Shown: positions 52,368 to 62,936, counted from the first letter of the stretch. The stretch: 64,000 nucleotides of DNA from Phyllobacterium chamaecytisi (GCF_020164455.1 NZ_JAIQWW010000001.1:310001-374000); one strand, 5' to 3'. Notes: generated by a model not told the origin, from the letters alone. Made by a program: numbers and translations.

Positions 52368-52399
52368 AATCCGCCGCTCATTGGCTTGAGCGGCGGATT
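52368..52399. terminator. bidirectional terminator
   Basis: AATCCGCCGCTCA at 52368-52380 and its perfect complement at 52387-52399 form a 13-bp stem with a 6-base loop. It sits between the convergent EIIB and MFS genes. Confidence 0.8.
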
Positions 52400-52402
52400 A
52401 GT

Positions 52403-53641
52403 CTATTCCGCCGGCTGGAGGGCAGAGCGTACAGCAGCAGTCTCTTCAATTGGCCAGTGAACAATCGCCGCAAATATGCCGAGTACGACCCCGAGCCACC
52501 AGACGGGATCATAACTGCCGAAGTGGTCATAGAGATACCCGCCCAGCCAGACACCCAGGAACGAGCCGATCTGGTGCGAGAAAAACACGATGCCGCCCAG
52601 CATGCCGAGATAGCGGGTGCCGAACATGATGGCGACGAGTGAATTTGTCGGCGGCACAGTCGAAAGCCACATCAGTCCCATGAGGATCGCGAAGACAATC
52701 ACGGAAGTTCCTGTTTGCGGAAGAAGCAGAAAGGCCGTGACCAATATCGAACGCCCGAGGTAGAGAAACGCCAGAAATTTCGGCTTGGAATAGCGCTGGC
52801 TGATCATGCCCGATGCAAGCGAACCGATGATGTTGAAAAACCCGATGAGTGCCAGCGCTAGTACCGCATAGGTAGCATCGATGCCAATGTCGCCTAGATA
52901 GGCGGGAAAATGTGCCGTGATAAACGCCACCTGAAATCCGCAGACGAAGAAGCCCGTCGTCAGTAGCAGATAGCTCTTGTGTGCGAATGCTTCCTTCAAT
53001 GCCTGGCCAATCGACTGCTTGTATTGAGCTTCCTTGGTTCTGCCGCTTGAGGAATTGCCACGCAGGGGTATGGCAAGGATCGGAACAATCAACATTGCCA
53101 GCCCGAGATAGACCAGCGCATCCGACCAGCCAAATCGATCGATGAGGCCCTGACTGATCGGCGCAAAGACGAACATGCCTGCGGAGCCTGCCGCTGTGCC
53201 GATACCGAAGACGAAGGTCCGGCTGGCTGCTGAAACATTACGCGCAAAGGCCGATAGAATAACGCCAAAGGAACCCGCGGCAATACCAAGACCCACGAGG
53301 ACACCGCCGCCGAGATAGAGGATGCCCGGCGAGGTGGCCCAAGCCATCATGGCCAGACCGCTCGAATAGAATAGCGCGGACAGAAGCAGCACACGCCACG
53401 TGCCATACTTGTCAGCGATCGCGCCGAAGAATGGCTGTCCGGCACCCCAGAACAAATTCTGCAGTGCCATGGCCATGCCAAACGTAGTTCTATCCCAACC
53501 CTTCTCGGCGAGCATCGGTAGCTGGAAGAATCCCATTGCGGAACGAGGCCCGAACGTCAAAAGCGCAATGAGACAGCCGGCAATGATGATGAGCCATGGC
53601 ACGGCGGACTTTTGGGCGACACTTGCTTCGTTCTGCGGCAT
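52403..53641 (-). CDS. MFS transporter (oxalate/formate or monocarboxylate-like)
   Basis: This 412-residue permease has twelve predicted spans. A loop with DKYGTWRVLLL follows span 2, and the central loop is charged (SSSGRTKEAQYKQ). The phrase FFQLPMLAEKGWDRTTFGMAMALQNL resembles the transporters for organic acids. The substrate is not known. It converges with the PTS genes. Confidence 0.85.
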   Translation of the reverse strand: MPQNEASVAQKSAVPWLIIIAGCLIALLTFGPRSAMGFFQLPMLAEKGWDRTTFGMAMALQNLFWGAGQPFFGAIADKYGTWRVLLLSALFYSSGLAMMAWATSPGILYLGGGVLVGLGIAAGSFGVILSAFARNVSAASRTFVFGIGTAAGSAGMFVFAPISQGLIDRFGWSDALVYLGLAMLIVPILAIPLRGNSSSGRTKEAQYKQSIGQALKEAFAHKSYLLLTTGFFVCGFQVAFITAHFPAYLGDIGIDATYAVLALALIGFFNIIGSLASGMISQRYSKPKFLAFLYLGRSILVTAFLLLPQTGTSVIVFAILMGLMWLSTVPPTNSLVAIMFGTRYLGMLGGIVFFSHQIGSFLGVWLGGYLYDHFGSYDPVWWLGVVLGIFAAIVHWPIEETAAVRSALQPAE

Positions 53642-53774
53642 GGCCGTCTCCTTTTATGGGAGGCGCAGGATTATCTCATTTGTGATCCCAATCAATTGAA
53701 TTGAGTTGATTGGTACATAAATGCATTTGATGAGTTTCTCGGGTCCTGACCTGAGTGAGTAAGGGATTGATTTC

Positions 53775-53990
53775 ATGCGAATAATTCTGCCGATTCTGTT
53801 GGGCTCTATGATTCTTGGCGGTTGCGCCAACTCCGGCAATGTCAGTCCACTCGTTTGGTGCGATCGGCCAAGCGATCGCGATGCGAAGGTGTTTACCGAT
53901 TGCACACCACGTATCGGCGGCGACAGCCCGCAAAGACGCTATTTGCAAGAGCGCCGTTACAATGATTACCGTCAGTCCAGGGGCTGGTAA
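53775..53990 (+). CDS. small lipoprotein
   Basis: This 71-residue lipoprotein has a signal peptide with lipobox LGGC, giving Cys17 as the acylated residue. The mature part is short and hydrophilic, with two further cysteines (WCDRPS and DCTPR) and an Arg/Tyr-rich end. No family is recognised. Confidence 0.75.
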   Translation: MRIILPILLGSMILGGCANSGNVSPLVWCDRPSDRDAKVFTDCTPRIGGDSPQRRYLQERRYNDYRQSRGW

Positions 53991-54138
53991 TTTCGGGGAC
54001 GGAAAGGTCGTCAAAGCCACACCTGGCGTATCCTTCCCGTCAGGGAGTCACAAAAAGCTCGATTATCAACCTTGAAGCCAGCAAAATAATCCCCTATGTA
54101 TTTCGCGACGGCCCTGCCGTTTTTCTTTTGGTCATAAA

Positions 54139-54157
54139 TATGCTCAAAGTGAGTATA
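54139..54157. promoter_or_regulatory. palindromic operator upstream of nadABC (NadQ-type)
   Basis: TATGCTCA, AAG and TGAGTATA form a near-perfect dyad about 60 bp before nadA. nadQ, the repressor of NAD synthesis in related bacteria, is encoded at 59949-60905. I infer that this is its site. Confidence 0.6.
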
Positions 54158-54219
54158 AATGACCAATGACCAAAACTTGGCCAACTTGCCAAGGACAGAA
54201 TGTCCAGGAGGAAGTGGAT

Positions 54220-55293
54220 ATGACCAGCGCCGCCCGCATCAAGACTGACCGTGTGTCCGGTCAAACTGCAGCGAAACGTTTTGGCGTTCTCAAGATGCCG
54301 GATCTTTCGTACACGCCGGAGATCGCCGCCGAAACCGAGCATCTGTACGAACGTGTCGCTCACCATATCCCGCGGATCGAATGGCCGGTCTACGCACCCT
54401 ATGTGGCTGCGATCAACCGTCTGAAGAAACAGCGCAACGCCGTCATCCTCGCCCACAATTACCAGACCCCGGAGATTTTTCACTGCGTGGCCGATATCGT
54501 TGGTGACTCCCTGCAGCTCGCCAAAGAGGCGACACGCGTGGACGCAGAGATCATCGTTCAATGCGGTGTGCACTTCATGGCGGAGACGTCCAAACTTCTC
54601 AATCCGCACAAAACTGTGCTGATCCCGGATATGCGTGCTGGCTGCTCGCTGGCTGAGTCCATTACCGGCGCTGATGTACGCCTGCTGCGCGAGACCTATC
54701 CTGGAGTGCCGATTGTAACCTACGTGAACACCTCCGCTGAAGTGAAGGCCGAAAGCGATATATGCTGCACATCGGCCAATGCGGTCCAAGTTGTCGAAAG
54801 CTTCGGCGTCGATCGCGTTTTGTGTATTCCGGATGAATTTCTCGCGCAGAATGTTGCTGCACAGACGAACGTCAAGATCTTGACGTGGAAAGGCCATTGC
54901 GAGGTGCACGAGCGATTCACAGCGGATGAGTTGCTCGCATATCGGGCAGCCGATCCGGATATCCAGATCATTGCTCATCCTGAATGTCCACCTGAAGTGG
55001 TGGCAATCGCAGACTATACCGGCTCGACGCGAGGCATGATCGACTATGTAAAGGACAATCGTCCGGCCAAGGTGCTGCTCGTCACGGAGTGCTCCATGGC
55101 CTCCAATATCGAATCTGAAGTACCGGACGTAAAGTTCATCAAGCCGTGCAATCTCTGCCCGCACATGAAGCGCATCACATTGCCGAACATTCTTGAAAGC
55201 CTGGTCTACATGCGTGAAGAAATTCACGTCGATCCGCTGATCGCCGAAAAGGCGCGGCTCGCTGTAGAGCGTATGGTCAACCTGAAGAACTGA
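54220..55293 (+). CDS. nadA: quinolinate synthase A
   Basis: This 357-residue iron-sulfur enzyme makes quinolinate from iminoaspartate and dihydroxyacetone phosphate. The cluster cysteines can be seen in [21 protein letters not shown] and [10 protein letters not shown]. Three related domain repeats include [20 protein letters not shown] precedes the ATG at 54220; one at 54166 is in frame. nadB follows after 14 bp and nadC overlaps nadB. Confidence 0.95.
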   Translation: MTSAARIKTDRVSGQTAAKRFGVLKMPDLSYTPEIAAETEHLYERVAHHIPRIEWPVYAPYVAAINRLKKQRNAVILAHNYQTPEIFHCVADIVGDSLQLAKEATRVDAEIIVQCGVHFMAETSKLLNPHKTVLIPDMRAGCSLAESITGADVRLLRETYPGVPIVTYVNTSAEVKAESDICCTSANAVQVVESFGVDRVLCIPDEFLAQNVAAQTNVKILTWKGHCEVHERFTADELLAYRAADPDIQIIAHPECPPEVVAIADYTGSTRGMIDYVKDNRPAKVLLVTECSMASNIESEVPDVKFIKPCNLCPHMKRITLPNILESLVYMREEIHVDPLIAEKARLAVERMVNLKN

Positions 55294-55307
55294 GACGAGA
55301 AAAGCTG

Positions 55308-56867
55308 ATGTCCACTCATTCCGATCCCGTCATCATCATCGGTGGCGGACTTGCCGGACTTTTTTGTGCACTGAAACTTGCTCCCCGGCCAGTCACCGTG
55401 CTTGCAGCGGCACCCATTGGCCGCGGCGCATCCTCGGCCTGGGCGCAGGCGGGTATTGCTGCTGCCGTCTCGGAAGGCGACACGAAAGAAAAGCACGTCG
55501 CCGACACGGTCGCCGCTGGTGACGGCATTGTTGACGAGAACATAGCGCGTTTAATGGCGAGCGAAGCGGCGTCCCGTGTCCACGATCTTCTCGGCTATGG
55601 CGTTCCCTTCGACCGCGATCTCGAAGGCAGGCTGCAAGTATCGCGCGAGGCGGCGCATTCTGAGAGCCGTATCGTCAGGGTACGCGGCGACATGGCGGGG
55701 CGTGCAATCATGCAGGCTCTGGTGAAAACGGTTGAAGATACGCCATCGATCAGGGTGATGGAAGGGTATGTGGTCGAAGACCTGATGATCGAGAAAGGCG
55801 CGGTAACCGGTGTCATCGCGCGAACAGAAGCGGGGCGTGCCACGCAGGTAAAACTGGCTTCACAGGCGGTTGTGATCGCCACCGGCGGCATCGGCCATCT
55901 CTACGCAGTGACCACCAATCCTTCCGAGGCACGCGGCGAGGGTATCGGCATGGCAGCGCGAGCTGGTGCGATGATGGCGGATATGGAATTCGTGCAGTTT
56001 CACCCGACGGCGCTGGATGTGAATAAAGACCCGGCACCCCTGGCGACGGAGGCCCTCCGTGGTCACGGTGCGACATTGATAAATCGCGCCGGTGAACGTT
56101 TTATGCTTAAGCTCGATCCCGATGCGGAACTGGGTCCCCGTGATGTCGTGGCGCGCGGGATTTATGCTGAAGTCATGGCTGGTCGTGGTGCCTGGCTCGA
56201 CTGCACCAAGGCCGTGGGTGCCTCATTCGCCGAGGAGTTTCCGACAGTCTACAAGTATTGTCGCGACGCCGGCATTGATCCTGTTGTCGACCCCATTCCT
56301 GTCATCCCTGCCGCGCACTATTTCATGGGCGGTATTCTGACAGACGCCGATGGGCGCACCTCGATCAACGGGTTGTGGGCTTGCGGGGAATGCACCTCGA
56401 CAGGAGCGCATGGGGCAAACCGGCTGGCTTCGAACTCTCTGCTCGAAGCCGTCGTGTTTTCGGCGCGCATTGCCGCCAAGATCGGCAAGGGTGACGCGCA
56501 ATACACGGAAGATTGGTCGAAGGGCTCGGTAGACCGGGACGATCTTGCCGCCGAAGCGGATACGGCAGCGATGACCACACTCCGCAAGACGATGAGCGCC
56601 AGTTTTGGTGTTGTTCGCGACCGCAAAGGCATGCTTCAAGGGTTGAAGACTATTCTTGAGTTGGACAAAGCCAATCGTGATGCTGCCTTTCGGAATGTAT
56701 TGGCGACGGCAAAGCTGGTCGCCGTCAGTGCGCTGCGACGCGAGGAAAGCCGCGGTGGCCATTTCCGCACCGACTTTCCAGAGAAACGTGCTGAGTGGCA
56801 GCACAGGACATTTCTGACACTGGCCGATGCCGAAGCTTCTGTGAGTGAAATGATGGAGTTGGCCTGA
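55308..56867 (+). CDS. nadB: L-aspartate oxidase
   Basis: This 519-residue flavoenzyme oxidises L-aspartate to iminoaspartate, feeding quinolinate synthase. The FAD site is [16 protein letters not shown] near the N terminus. [34 protein letters not shown] and [19 protein letters not shown] are typical of the fumarate-reductase flavoprotein family to which NadB belongs. The stop overlaps the nadC start by one base. Confidence 0.96.
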   Translation: MSTHSDPVIIIGGGLAGLFCALKLAPRPVTVLAAAPIGRGASSAWAQAGIAAAVSEGDTKEKHVADTVAAGDGIVDENIARLMASEAASRVHDLLGYGVPFDRDLEGRLQVSREAAHSESRIVRVRGDMAGRAIMQALVKTVEDTPSIRVMEGYVVEDLMIEKGAVTGVIARTEAGRATQVKLASQAVVIATGGIGHLYAVTTNPSEARGEGIGMAARAGAMMADMEFVQFHPTALDVNKDPAPLATEALRGHGATLINRAGERFMLKLDPDAELGPRDVVARGIYAEVMAGRGAWLDCTKAVGASFAEEFPTVYKYCRDAGIDPVVDPIPVIPAAHYFMGGILTDADGRTSINGLWACGECTSTGAHGANRLASNSLLEAVVFSARIAAKIGKGDAQYTEDWSKGSVDRDDLAAEADTAAMTTLRKTMSASFGVVRDRKGMLQGLKTILELDKANRDAAFRNVLATAKLVAVSALRREESRGGHFRTDFPEKRAEWQHRTFLTLADAEASVSEMMELA

Positions 56868-57742
56868 TGGCTGAAGACATGCAAAAAGCCTTTCCGCCAT
56901 CACTTCCGCAATTGTTGATCGAGGATGCCGTGCGTGCTGCCCTGCTCGAAGATCTCGGCCGGGCAGGGGATATTACGACCAACGCGACCCTGCCCGAGGA
57001 TGCCGTAGCCAGCGCAGTGCTTTCTAGCCGCGCGGTCGGTACGATCTGCGGCATGGATTTTGCCCGCACCGCCTTTACGTTGATGGACCCCAAGCTGAAA
57101 ATCACTACGCTGGCCACGGATGGCGCGAGGGTCAAGCCGGGCGAGGACATTGCACGCATCGAAGGCAACGCCCGTGCCATTCTCTCCGCCGAACGCGTCG
57201 CGCTCAATTTCCTCATGCATCTGAGCGGCATTGCAAGCTATACCGCAAAATTCGCTGATTTGATTGCCCACACCAACGCGAAGGTCTGCGACACACGCAA
57301 GACCATTCCTGGCATGCGTGCCTTTGCCAAATATGCAGTGAAATGTGGTGGCGGCTCCAACCATCGTTTCGGCCTCGACGATGCCATCCTGATCAAGGAC
57401 AATCACGTCGCGGTGGCAGGCGGTGTCGCAAAGGCGATTCTCGCTGCTCGCGCCTATGTCGGACATCTCGTCAAAATCGAGGTGGAAGTCGACGGCCTCG
57501 AACAGTTTGAAGAGGCGCTTTCCGTCGATGCCGATGTGATTCTTCTTGATAATATGACGCCAGAACTGCTTGAAAAGGCGGTGAAAATCAATGGTGGCCG
57601 GGCGAAGCTGGAAGCATCCGGCAATATAGCGTTTGACACGATCAAGGCGATTGCAGAAACCGGCGTCGACTATATCTCGACATCGAAAATTACCATGGCA
57701 GCACCAACGCTGGATATCGGACTGGACATCGAAATCAAATGA
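56867..57742 (+). CDS. nadC: nicotinate-nucleotide pyrophosphorylase (carboxylating)
   Basis: This 291-residue enzyme converts quinolinate and PRPP to nicotinate mononucleotide. Typical parts are EDLGRAGDITTNATLPED at the N terminus, ICDTRKT-like VCDTRKTIPGMRAFAKYAVKCGG with the active-site RKT and Lys, and DVILLDNMTPELL. It overlaps panC by ATGA. Confidence 0.97.
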   Translation: MAEDMQKAFPPSLPQLLIEDAVRAALLEDLGRAGDITTNATLPEDAVASAVLSSRAVGTICGMDFARTAFTLMDPKLKITTLATDGARVKPGEDIARIEGNARAILSAERVALNFLMHLSGIASYTAKFADLIAHTNAKVCDTRKTIPGMRAFAKYAVKCGGGSNHRFGLDDAILIKDNHVAVAGGVAKAILAARAYVGHLVKIEVEVDGLEQFEEALSVDADVILLDNMTPELLEKAVKINGGRAKLEASGNIAFDTIKAIAETGVDYISTSKITMAAPTLDIGLDIEIK

Positions 57743-58584
57743 AGGTCATCGCCACCATCGCAGAACTGCGCGCTGCCCTGAAAGCTGACCGCCTCAAAGG
57801 CAAATCCATCGGTCTCGTACCGACGATGGGTTATTTGCATATCGGCCATATCTCATTGGTTCGCCATTCAAAAAACGCCTGCGACGTCAGCGTCGTTTCG
57901 ATCTTCGTGAACCCGACGCAGTTCGGACCGAATGAGGACCTGTCCTCCTATCCGCGCGACATGGCAGGCGACCTTGCCAAGCTCGAGGCCGAGGGTGTTG
58001 ACTACGTTTTTACGCCGGACGTTGCGGAAATTTACCGCCAAGGCGCCAATACGATCGTTGATAACCCGGTGCTGTCGCGGATACTGATCGGCAAGATCAG
58101 GCCTGGGCATTTTCGCGGCGTAACAACAGTCGTCACCAAATTGTTTAATATAGTTCAGCCGGACCATGCGTTTTTCGGCGAGAAGGATTACCAGCAATTG
58201 ACGATTGTCCGCCGGATGGTGGCCGATCTCGACATGCCAATTGGGATAACCGGAGTGGCCACCGTGCGCGAAGGCGATGGGCTTGCGTGTTCGTCGCGCA
58301 ATGCCATGCTGACCCCTGCCGACCGCAAGGCTGCTGTCATCCTGGCCAAATCACTGGTGCAGGCAGAGGAATTGGTCGGACAAGGCCAGCGCTCCGTATC
58401 GGCCATCCGCAATGCGGTTCGCGCAGTTCTGGAAACCGAGAAGCGCGGCGAGATCGAATCCGTCGACATCCGCGATGCTCGGACACTTGATCCGGTTTCA
58501 GGCAAATTCAAACAGCCAGTCGTCATTTTGTTGACAGTCCGCTTCGGCAAGGTGCGTCTGATCGACCAGCGCGTTATCGGCTGA
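57739..58584 (+). CDS. panC: pantothenate synthetase
   Basis: This 281-residue enzyme joins pantoate and beta-alanine using ATP. The nucleotidyl-transfer motif is [14 protein letters not shown], and other blocks are [23 protein letters not shown] and [11 protein letters not shown]. The start is inside the nadC stop (4-bp overlap), so it continues the NAD operon into pantothenate synthesis. Confidence 0.97.
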   Translation: MKVIATIAELRAALKADRLKGKSIGLVPTMGYLHIGHISLVRHSKNACDVSVVSIFVNPTQFGPNEDLSSYPRDMAGDLAKLEAEGVDYVFTPDVAEIYRQGANTIVDNPVLSRILIGKIRPGHFRGVTTVVTKLFNIVQPDHAFFGEKDYQQLTIVRRMVADLDMPIGITGVATVREGDGLACSSRNAMLTPADRKAAVILAKSLVQAEELVGQGQRSVSAIRNAVRAVLETEKRGEIESVDIRDARTLDPVSGKFKQPVVILLTVRFGKVRLIDQRVIG

Positions 58585-58607
58585 ACGGGGAAGTGGGAGG
58601 AGGAGCT

Positions 58608-59423
58608 ATGAGTCAGGAAATCGTCACTCGCCGGGTCACCGCACCGGAAATACGTGTCCGCAAAGGCGGCGAGCCGATCGTTGCGCTGACCTCCTACCAC
58701 GCCAACACTGCGCGCATCGTCGACCAGCACGCTGATATTCTCCTCGTTGGCGATAGTCTCGCCATGGTTCTTTACGCGATGGAATCAACGCTCGGTGTGT
58801 CGCTCGATCTTATGATCGCCCATGGCCGTGCCGTGGTGCGTGGCTCAAAGCGGGCGATGGTCGTGGTCGATATGCCCTTTGGCTCTTACGAGGAGAGCCC
58901 CGAGATTGCGTTCCGCAATGCTGCTCGCGTCATGCAGGAGACCGGTTGCGGGGCCGTCAAGCTGGAAGGTGGCGTGCGCATGGCTGACACCATCCGCTTC
59001 CTGATCGAGCGCGGCATACCGGTGATGGCGCATATCGGGCTGACGCCGCAATCCGTCAACACGCTCGGTGGTTTCAAGACACAAGGCCGCGACACGGCAC
59101 TATGGCCGCTGATCAAGGCTGATGCAAAGGCGGTCAGCGACGCTGGAGCCTTTTCCGTAGTGCTTGAGGGAATTGTGGAGCCGCTTGCGGCTGAGATTTC
59201 GCGCGAGATCGCTATCCCCACGATTGGAATTGGCGGGTCACTCGAATGCGACGGTCAGATTCTCGTGCTTGAGGACATGCTTGGCTACAATCCGAAGCCG
59301 CCCAAATTCGTCAAGGTCTACGGTGCCGTCGGCACGGCAATCGACGAAGCTGTCAAAGCCTATGCTGATGACGTCCGTTCGCGAAAATTCCCAGGCGATG
59401 AAAACGTCTATCTGCTGAAATAG
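58608..59423 (+). CDS. panB: 3-methyl-2-oxobutanoate hydroxymethyltransferase
   Basis: This 271-residue enzyme makes ketopantoate from alpha-ketoisovalerate and methylene-THF. Typical blocks are [33 protein letters not shown] and [17 protein letters not shown] [27 protein letters not shown] lies before the ATG at 58608. It is the last gene of the nadABC-panCB cluster and converges with a cupin gene, 3 bp apart. Confidence 0.97.
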   Translation: MSQEIVTRRVTAPEIRVRKGGEPIVALTSYHANTARIVDQHADILLVGDSLAMVLYAMESTLGVSLDLMIAHGRAVVRGSKRAMVVVDMPFGSYEESPEIAFRNAARVMQETGCGAVKLEGGVRMADTIRFLIERGIPVMAHIGLTPQSVNTLGGFKTQGRDTALWPLIKADAKAVSDAGAFSVVLEGIVEPLAAEISREIAIPTIGIGGSLECDGQILVLEDMLGYNPKPPKFVKVYGAVGTAIDEAVKAYADDVRSRKFPGDENVYLLK

Positions 59424-59426
59424 ATA

Positions 59427-59939
59427 CTAGCTGTGCGGTTTTCGCTCTGTATCAGCGCCTTGCCAGTATTCCATCGTGGCGGTTTTATCGTAACCTTCAC
59501 TCAGTAATCGCACGCCGACGCGTCCCGTTTCGGGATAGACCACGACTTCGTTCGGGTTTTTCTCGCCGATCATGATGAACCGGCAGGGCGCGTCGCTGTG
59601 GTTGTAGAACGAATGTCCGACTTTCTGACCGGCCGGAAAGCAGACGTGATCCCCCGCCTTCATCCGATATGTCTTGCTGCCGAGCCGCAGCGTCATCTCA
59701 CCCTCGAGGATGAACGCCTGCTCCTCCTCGAGCATGTGATAATGGTTCATGTTGGATTCCTTGCCCGGCGCCAGCTCTTCCAAGGCAACGCCAACGTGAT
59801 TCGCTCCTCCAAATCCCGAGAGATAGCGAAACTTGCTGCCATAGCGCGTGCCCTTCGACCATTCCTCCAACGGAACATTTTCCGATGCGAATGGTTCGGA
59901 TATTCCTTCGGCATTGAGCGATGTCGGCTTGTCGTTCAT
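59427..59939 (-). CDS. cupin-domain protein
   Basis: This 170-residue protein has one cupin barrel. Motif 1 is seen in NHYHMLEEEQAFILEGEM (two His and a Glu for metal), motif 2 in HVCFPAGQKVGHSFYN. Phrases GFGGANHVGVALEELAPGKES resemble a group of proteins found next to nudix or NAD genes. No activity can be assigned. It follows nadQ by 9 bp on the same strand. Confidence 0.8.
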   Translation of the reverse strand: MNDKPTSLNAEGISEPFASENVPLEEWSKGTRYGSKFRYLSGFGGANHVGVALEELAPGKESNMNHYHMLEEEQAFILEGEMTLRLGSKTYRMKAGDHVCFPAGQKVGHSFYNHSDAPCRFIMIGEKNPNEVVVYPETGRVGVRLLSEGYDKTATMEYWQGADTERKPHS

Positions 59940-59948
59940 CCCTTCCTC

Positions 59949-60905
59949 CTATCCCCTGCCACCAACGCGCAATCCCGCCACGCTGCGCTCTTCGAGCACA
60001 TTGTGCCGGAACCGATAAAGTGCCGCAGGCCTGCCTCGCGCCTGCGTTTGTTCTGCGCCAGTTGGCTCGACCAGTTCCGTTGTCTCGACCAATCTGCGGA
60101 AATTCTGCTTGTGCAGGTGGCGACCAGAAATCGCCTCCACAGTCTCCTGCAAGGCGGTCAAGGTAAAGGTGGGGGGCATTAACTCGAATACCACAGGCCT
60201 GTATTTCAGCTTGGCGCGCAGCCGCGAGATGGCGGTCGCAAGAATGCGCCGATGGTCAAAACTCATCGAAAGTCCCAGGACACGCGAAAGATGCGTGCCT
60301 TCCGCCCGCCCATCCCGCGCTGCCTCCTCTATCAGTCCCGCTTCGTACAGGAGTTCATAACGTTCAAGTACTCGCTCTTCATCCCACATAATTCCATCGT
60401 CTCCGAATGCGAGCCGGAAACGGCTTAGCCGCGCGGGAAGCCCACTCTTGTCGGCCCAGGCATGCAGAGCGGGACGGATGGTTTCGTCGATCATGGCGGG
60501 CTTGCCGACGCGCCAGTCTTCCCAAGGCAAGAACGAGTACCAACTGCGCCAGCGAGCACCGGATTTGCGAAGCGCATCTCCGTCATCGGTTATGCGCGTC
60601 AGCGCAAGATAACCGACGGAAACAATGTGCAGGTCGCGATCTTCGGCGGTTTTGTGGCGGCCACGATCACCGAAGGTGTAGAGCTGTTCAACATACCCAA
60701 GGCGTAAAGGCGTCTGCTCCGCCACCCACTCACGCAGTCCGGTCTCGAAAGTTCGATGCAACAGCGGGTTGAACGGGCCGAAGGGCAGCTCGTCGCGCTC
60801 GTTGTCATCGCCAGAAGGTGTGGTCAAGATCAGCGGATCATTGTTTGCTACAGCCACAATGGCGGCGCTCAGGTTGATTTCAACGGCATTGGGTGTGCCC
60901 GTCAC
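59949..60905 (-). CDS. nadQ: NadQ-type repressor (nudix-like domain plus winged helix)
   Basis: This 318-residue protein matches the COG4111 group, called NadQ in alphaproteobacteria and known as a repressor of NAD-synthesis genes. An N-terminal nudix-like part (NPLLHRTFETGLREWVAEQTPLRLGYVEQLYTFG) lacks a complete nudix catalytic box, consistent with a sensing role. The C terminus has a winged helix (LTALQETVEAISGRHLHKQNFRRLVE). Its location 5 kb from nadABC and a dyad before nadA support the assignment. The cupin gene lies 9 bp downstream. Confidence 0.8.
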   Translation of the reverse strand: MTGTPNAVEINLSAAIVAVANNDPLILTTPSGDDNERDELPFGPFNPLLHRTFETGLREWVAEQTPLRLGYVEQLYTFGDRGRHKTAEDRDLHIVSVGYLALTRITDDGDALRKSGARWRSWYSFLPWEDWRVGKPAMIDETIRPALHAWADKSGLPARLSRFRLAFGDDGIMWDEERVLERYELLYEAGLIEEAARDGRAEGTHLSRVLGLSMSFDHRRILATAISRLRAKLKYRPVVFELMPPTFTLTALQETVEAISGRHLHKQNFRRLVETTELVEPTGAEQTQARGRPAALYRFRHNVLEERSVAGLRVGGRG

Positions 60906-60907
60906 GT

Positions 60908-61423
60908 CTACACCGTCAGCGGAAGAATGAATGGCGTGCCCTCAAAGGCCTCTTCACCGCGACCGATCGCGTTGATGGCATCCACCATTCTGCCCTTGCG
61001 AACGAGGATATCATCGGCGAGCGCTACAAGTCTGCCATTGGGTGTGGCAGAGGGTGCATTCTGGCGCAATTTCTGCGCCAACAACACTTCATCAAGCTCC
61101 GGATTAAGCGCAATCGCTGTGATATAGGCAGCGGCGGTCGAGCGCGAGATTCCGGCGTAGCAATGGATGAGCAAGGGTGCCTTGCGGTCCCAGCGCTGGC
61201 CAAACGCGATCAGCTGGGTGATGTGTTCGGACACAGGGTGTGTCATGCCTTCCGCAGGCTCGAGAATATCGTTGAATCCAAGAAACAGGTGACGCGTCTC
61301 TAGAATCTCTACGGGGCGAGGCACGACCGTATCGGCATTGATCAGCGTGATCATATCCCGTGCACCGAAACGAGTTGCAGACTCAGCGAGACGCGACAAG
61401 GGAGAGACAACGATATGCGGCAT
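60908..61423 (-). CDS. tyrosine-phosphatase-like protein
   Basis: This 171-residue protein has the CX5R phosphatase loop HCYAGISRSTAAAYI with a general-acid region upstream (FNDILEPAEG). It is close to the small protein-tyrosine/dual-specificity phosphatases annotated in rhizobia. I chose the ATG at 61423 (GGGGAT upstream); the in-frame start at 61495 would add 24 residues. It follows the HD hydrolase gene by 4 bp and is 2 bp upstream of nadQ, so all three may be one operon. Confidence 0.85.
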   Translation of the reverse strand: MPHIVVSPLSRLAESATRFGARDMITLINADTVVPRPVEILETRHLFLGFNDILEPAEGMTHPVSEHITQLIAFGQRWDRKAPLLIHCYAGISRSTAAAYITAIALNPELDEVLLAQKLRQNAPSATPNGRLVALADDILVRKGRMVDAINAIGRGEEAFEGTPFILPLTV

Positions 61424-61427
61424 GTTC

Positions 61428-62072
61428 TTATCCCCGGCTCTGTGCCCGTGACTCATTAAGTATAGCAAAACGCAGCAGAAAAGCATTTTGTGCATTCTGG
61501 GTCGCCAGTGCTGTCAAGTCGAGACCTTGCGGATCAATTCCGCGGGGTCGCCCGAAAAACTGTACCGCTTCCTTCTCCGCAAACCCTGCAAGGCGCGTCG
61601 CTTCATAATAGGCGGCAATCGCATCCGCCCGCTTGATCAGGGCACGTAAAGTTTGGTGAACGACGGGCGCGAGCGAAAAGCGTAGATGAATAGCGTGTTG
61701 CAGTCTCAATTCGACGCTTTTGTAATCTCCACCAACAACGGCTTTAAATGGTGAAATCATGTCGCCGATCACATATTCGGGTGCGTCGTGCAGGAGAGTA
61801 GCAAGGCGCTGTTCCGTGGTCGCCTCCGGGACGATCTTCCCGAAGATTTCTTCCACCAGCAGCGAATGCTGTGCCACCGAGAATGCGTGCTCACCAACTG
61901 TCTGACCATTCCAGCGCGCAACACGCGACAGGCCCTGCGCGATGTCTTCGATTTCAATATCGAGCGGCGAGGGGTCAAGCAAATCCAGTCGCCGCCCTGA
62001 GAGCATGCGCTGCCAGGCACGAAATTCTGTTTTCTTCAAACTGCTCTGTTGCGGCTTTGCCGGTCGCAGCAT
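61428..62072 (-). CDS. HD-domain hydrolase (YfbR-like)
   Basis: This 214-residue protein has an HD metal-dependent phosphohydrolase domain. His residues in NGQTVGEHAFSVAQHSLLV and the HD pair in LLHDAPEYVIGDM are metal ligands. Length and motif order resemble YfbR 5'-nucleotidases. It is likely to act on a nucleotide in the cytosol. The stop lies 4 bp before the phosphatase gene. Confidence 0.85.
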   Translation of the reverse strand: MLRPAKPQQSSLKKTEFRAWQRMLSGRRLDLLDPSPLDIEIEDIAQGLSRVARWNGQTVGEHAFSVAQHSLLVEEIFGKIVPEATTEQRLATLLHDAPEYVIGDMISPFKAVVGGDYKSVELRLQHAIHLRFSLAPVVHQTLRALIKRADAIAAYYEATRLAGFAEKEAVQFFGRPRGIDPQGLDLTALATQNAQNAFLLRFAILNESRAQSRG

Positions 62073-62084
62073 CCTATTCCCCGA

Positions 62085-62936
62085 TCAGGCCTCTTGCTTC
62101 GCCTCGGGAAATGTAAACCGGTGTTCGGAGGGAATGGCAAGGTGGATCGGAATATCTCCTGCCAGAATGGGGTTGCCGCTATCCAATGCGTCTTTTACGC
62201 GGTCGATCCGGACGATGCCAAGGCCAGATGATCCTGCAACGCTGCCGAGGGTGCCAATCTCGCGTTCATTGGCAGTTATGGATGTACCAGTAGCCGGCAG
62301 GTCCGAGGCTCCCGTCACAATCAGGATACGTCTTCGCGCGGTTCCACGATGCTGCATGCGCGAGACAACTTCCTGACCGACAAAACAGCCCTTTCTGAAA
62401 GAAACGCCGCCAGTCTGGTCCAGATTAACATCATGGGGAAAGGCATCGCCGAGCGTATAATCCATTGGTGCTTCCGCCACCCCATGGGCGATGCGCAGCG
62501 CGGTCCACATTGTTTCTGGAACGTCTGATGAAGGCTCACCCTCATAACATCGCACAACGTTGAGCGCTTGAGGAAAACGTCGGTCACGCACTGTTGAATC
62601 TGCTTCTGAAGCGCCAGACTCATTTTCCCAGGAAACATGAACAAGTGACTCTGAATCCACGGCTATTTGCACTTTGGCGCGCAGTTTATAGAGCGTCAGC
62701 CTCTTCAACAAATCATCTGCAGAGGTCTGCAGTGTATCAAGCCGCAGGCCGCCGCCGTTCCGTGAAACGAGAAACTCGAACAGGATCTTGCCTTGCGGAT
62801 TGAGCAAGGCACCAGGTTTTAGATCGCCGTGCTCCAGCGTGTCGAGATCGGTGGTGATGAGATTTTGCAGGAAATCTTCGGCATCCTCGCCCGTAACGGT
62901 CAGGACTGCTCTTCCACTTAAACTTAGCCGCGGCAT
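62085..62936 (-). CDS. ygfZ: folate-binding protein YgfZ
   Basis: This 283-residue GcvT-like protein aids the assembly or repair of iron-sulfur enzymes. The diagnostic motif is KGCFVGQEVVSRMQHRG, containing the conserved Cys. The ATG at 62936 follows AAGGGTG; the upstream in-frame ATG at 63026 is less likely. It is 12 bp from the HD gene and is divergent from the dihydroorotase. Confidence 0.93.
   Translation of the reverse strand: MPRLSLSGRAVLTVTGEDAEDFLQNLITTDLDTLEHGDLKPGALLNPQGKILFEFLVSRNGGGLRLDTLQTSADDLLKRLTLYKLRAKVQIAVDSESLVHVSWENESGASEADSTVRDRRFPQALNVVRCYEGEPSSDVPETMWTALRIAHGVAEAPMDYTLGDAFPHDVNLDQTGGVSFRKGCFVGQEVVSRMQHRGTARRRILIVTGASDLPATGTSITANEREIGTLGSVAGSSGLGIVRIDRVKDALDSGNPILAGDIPIHLAIPSEHRFTFPEAKQEA

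Noticed and set aside
53738-53752. GGGTCCTGACC near the small lipoprotein gene, similar to element A ends
   Set aside because: It is isolated, short and not inverted elsewhere nearby.
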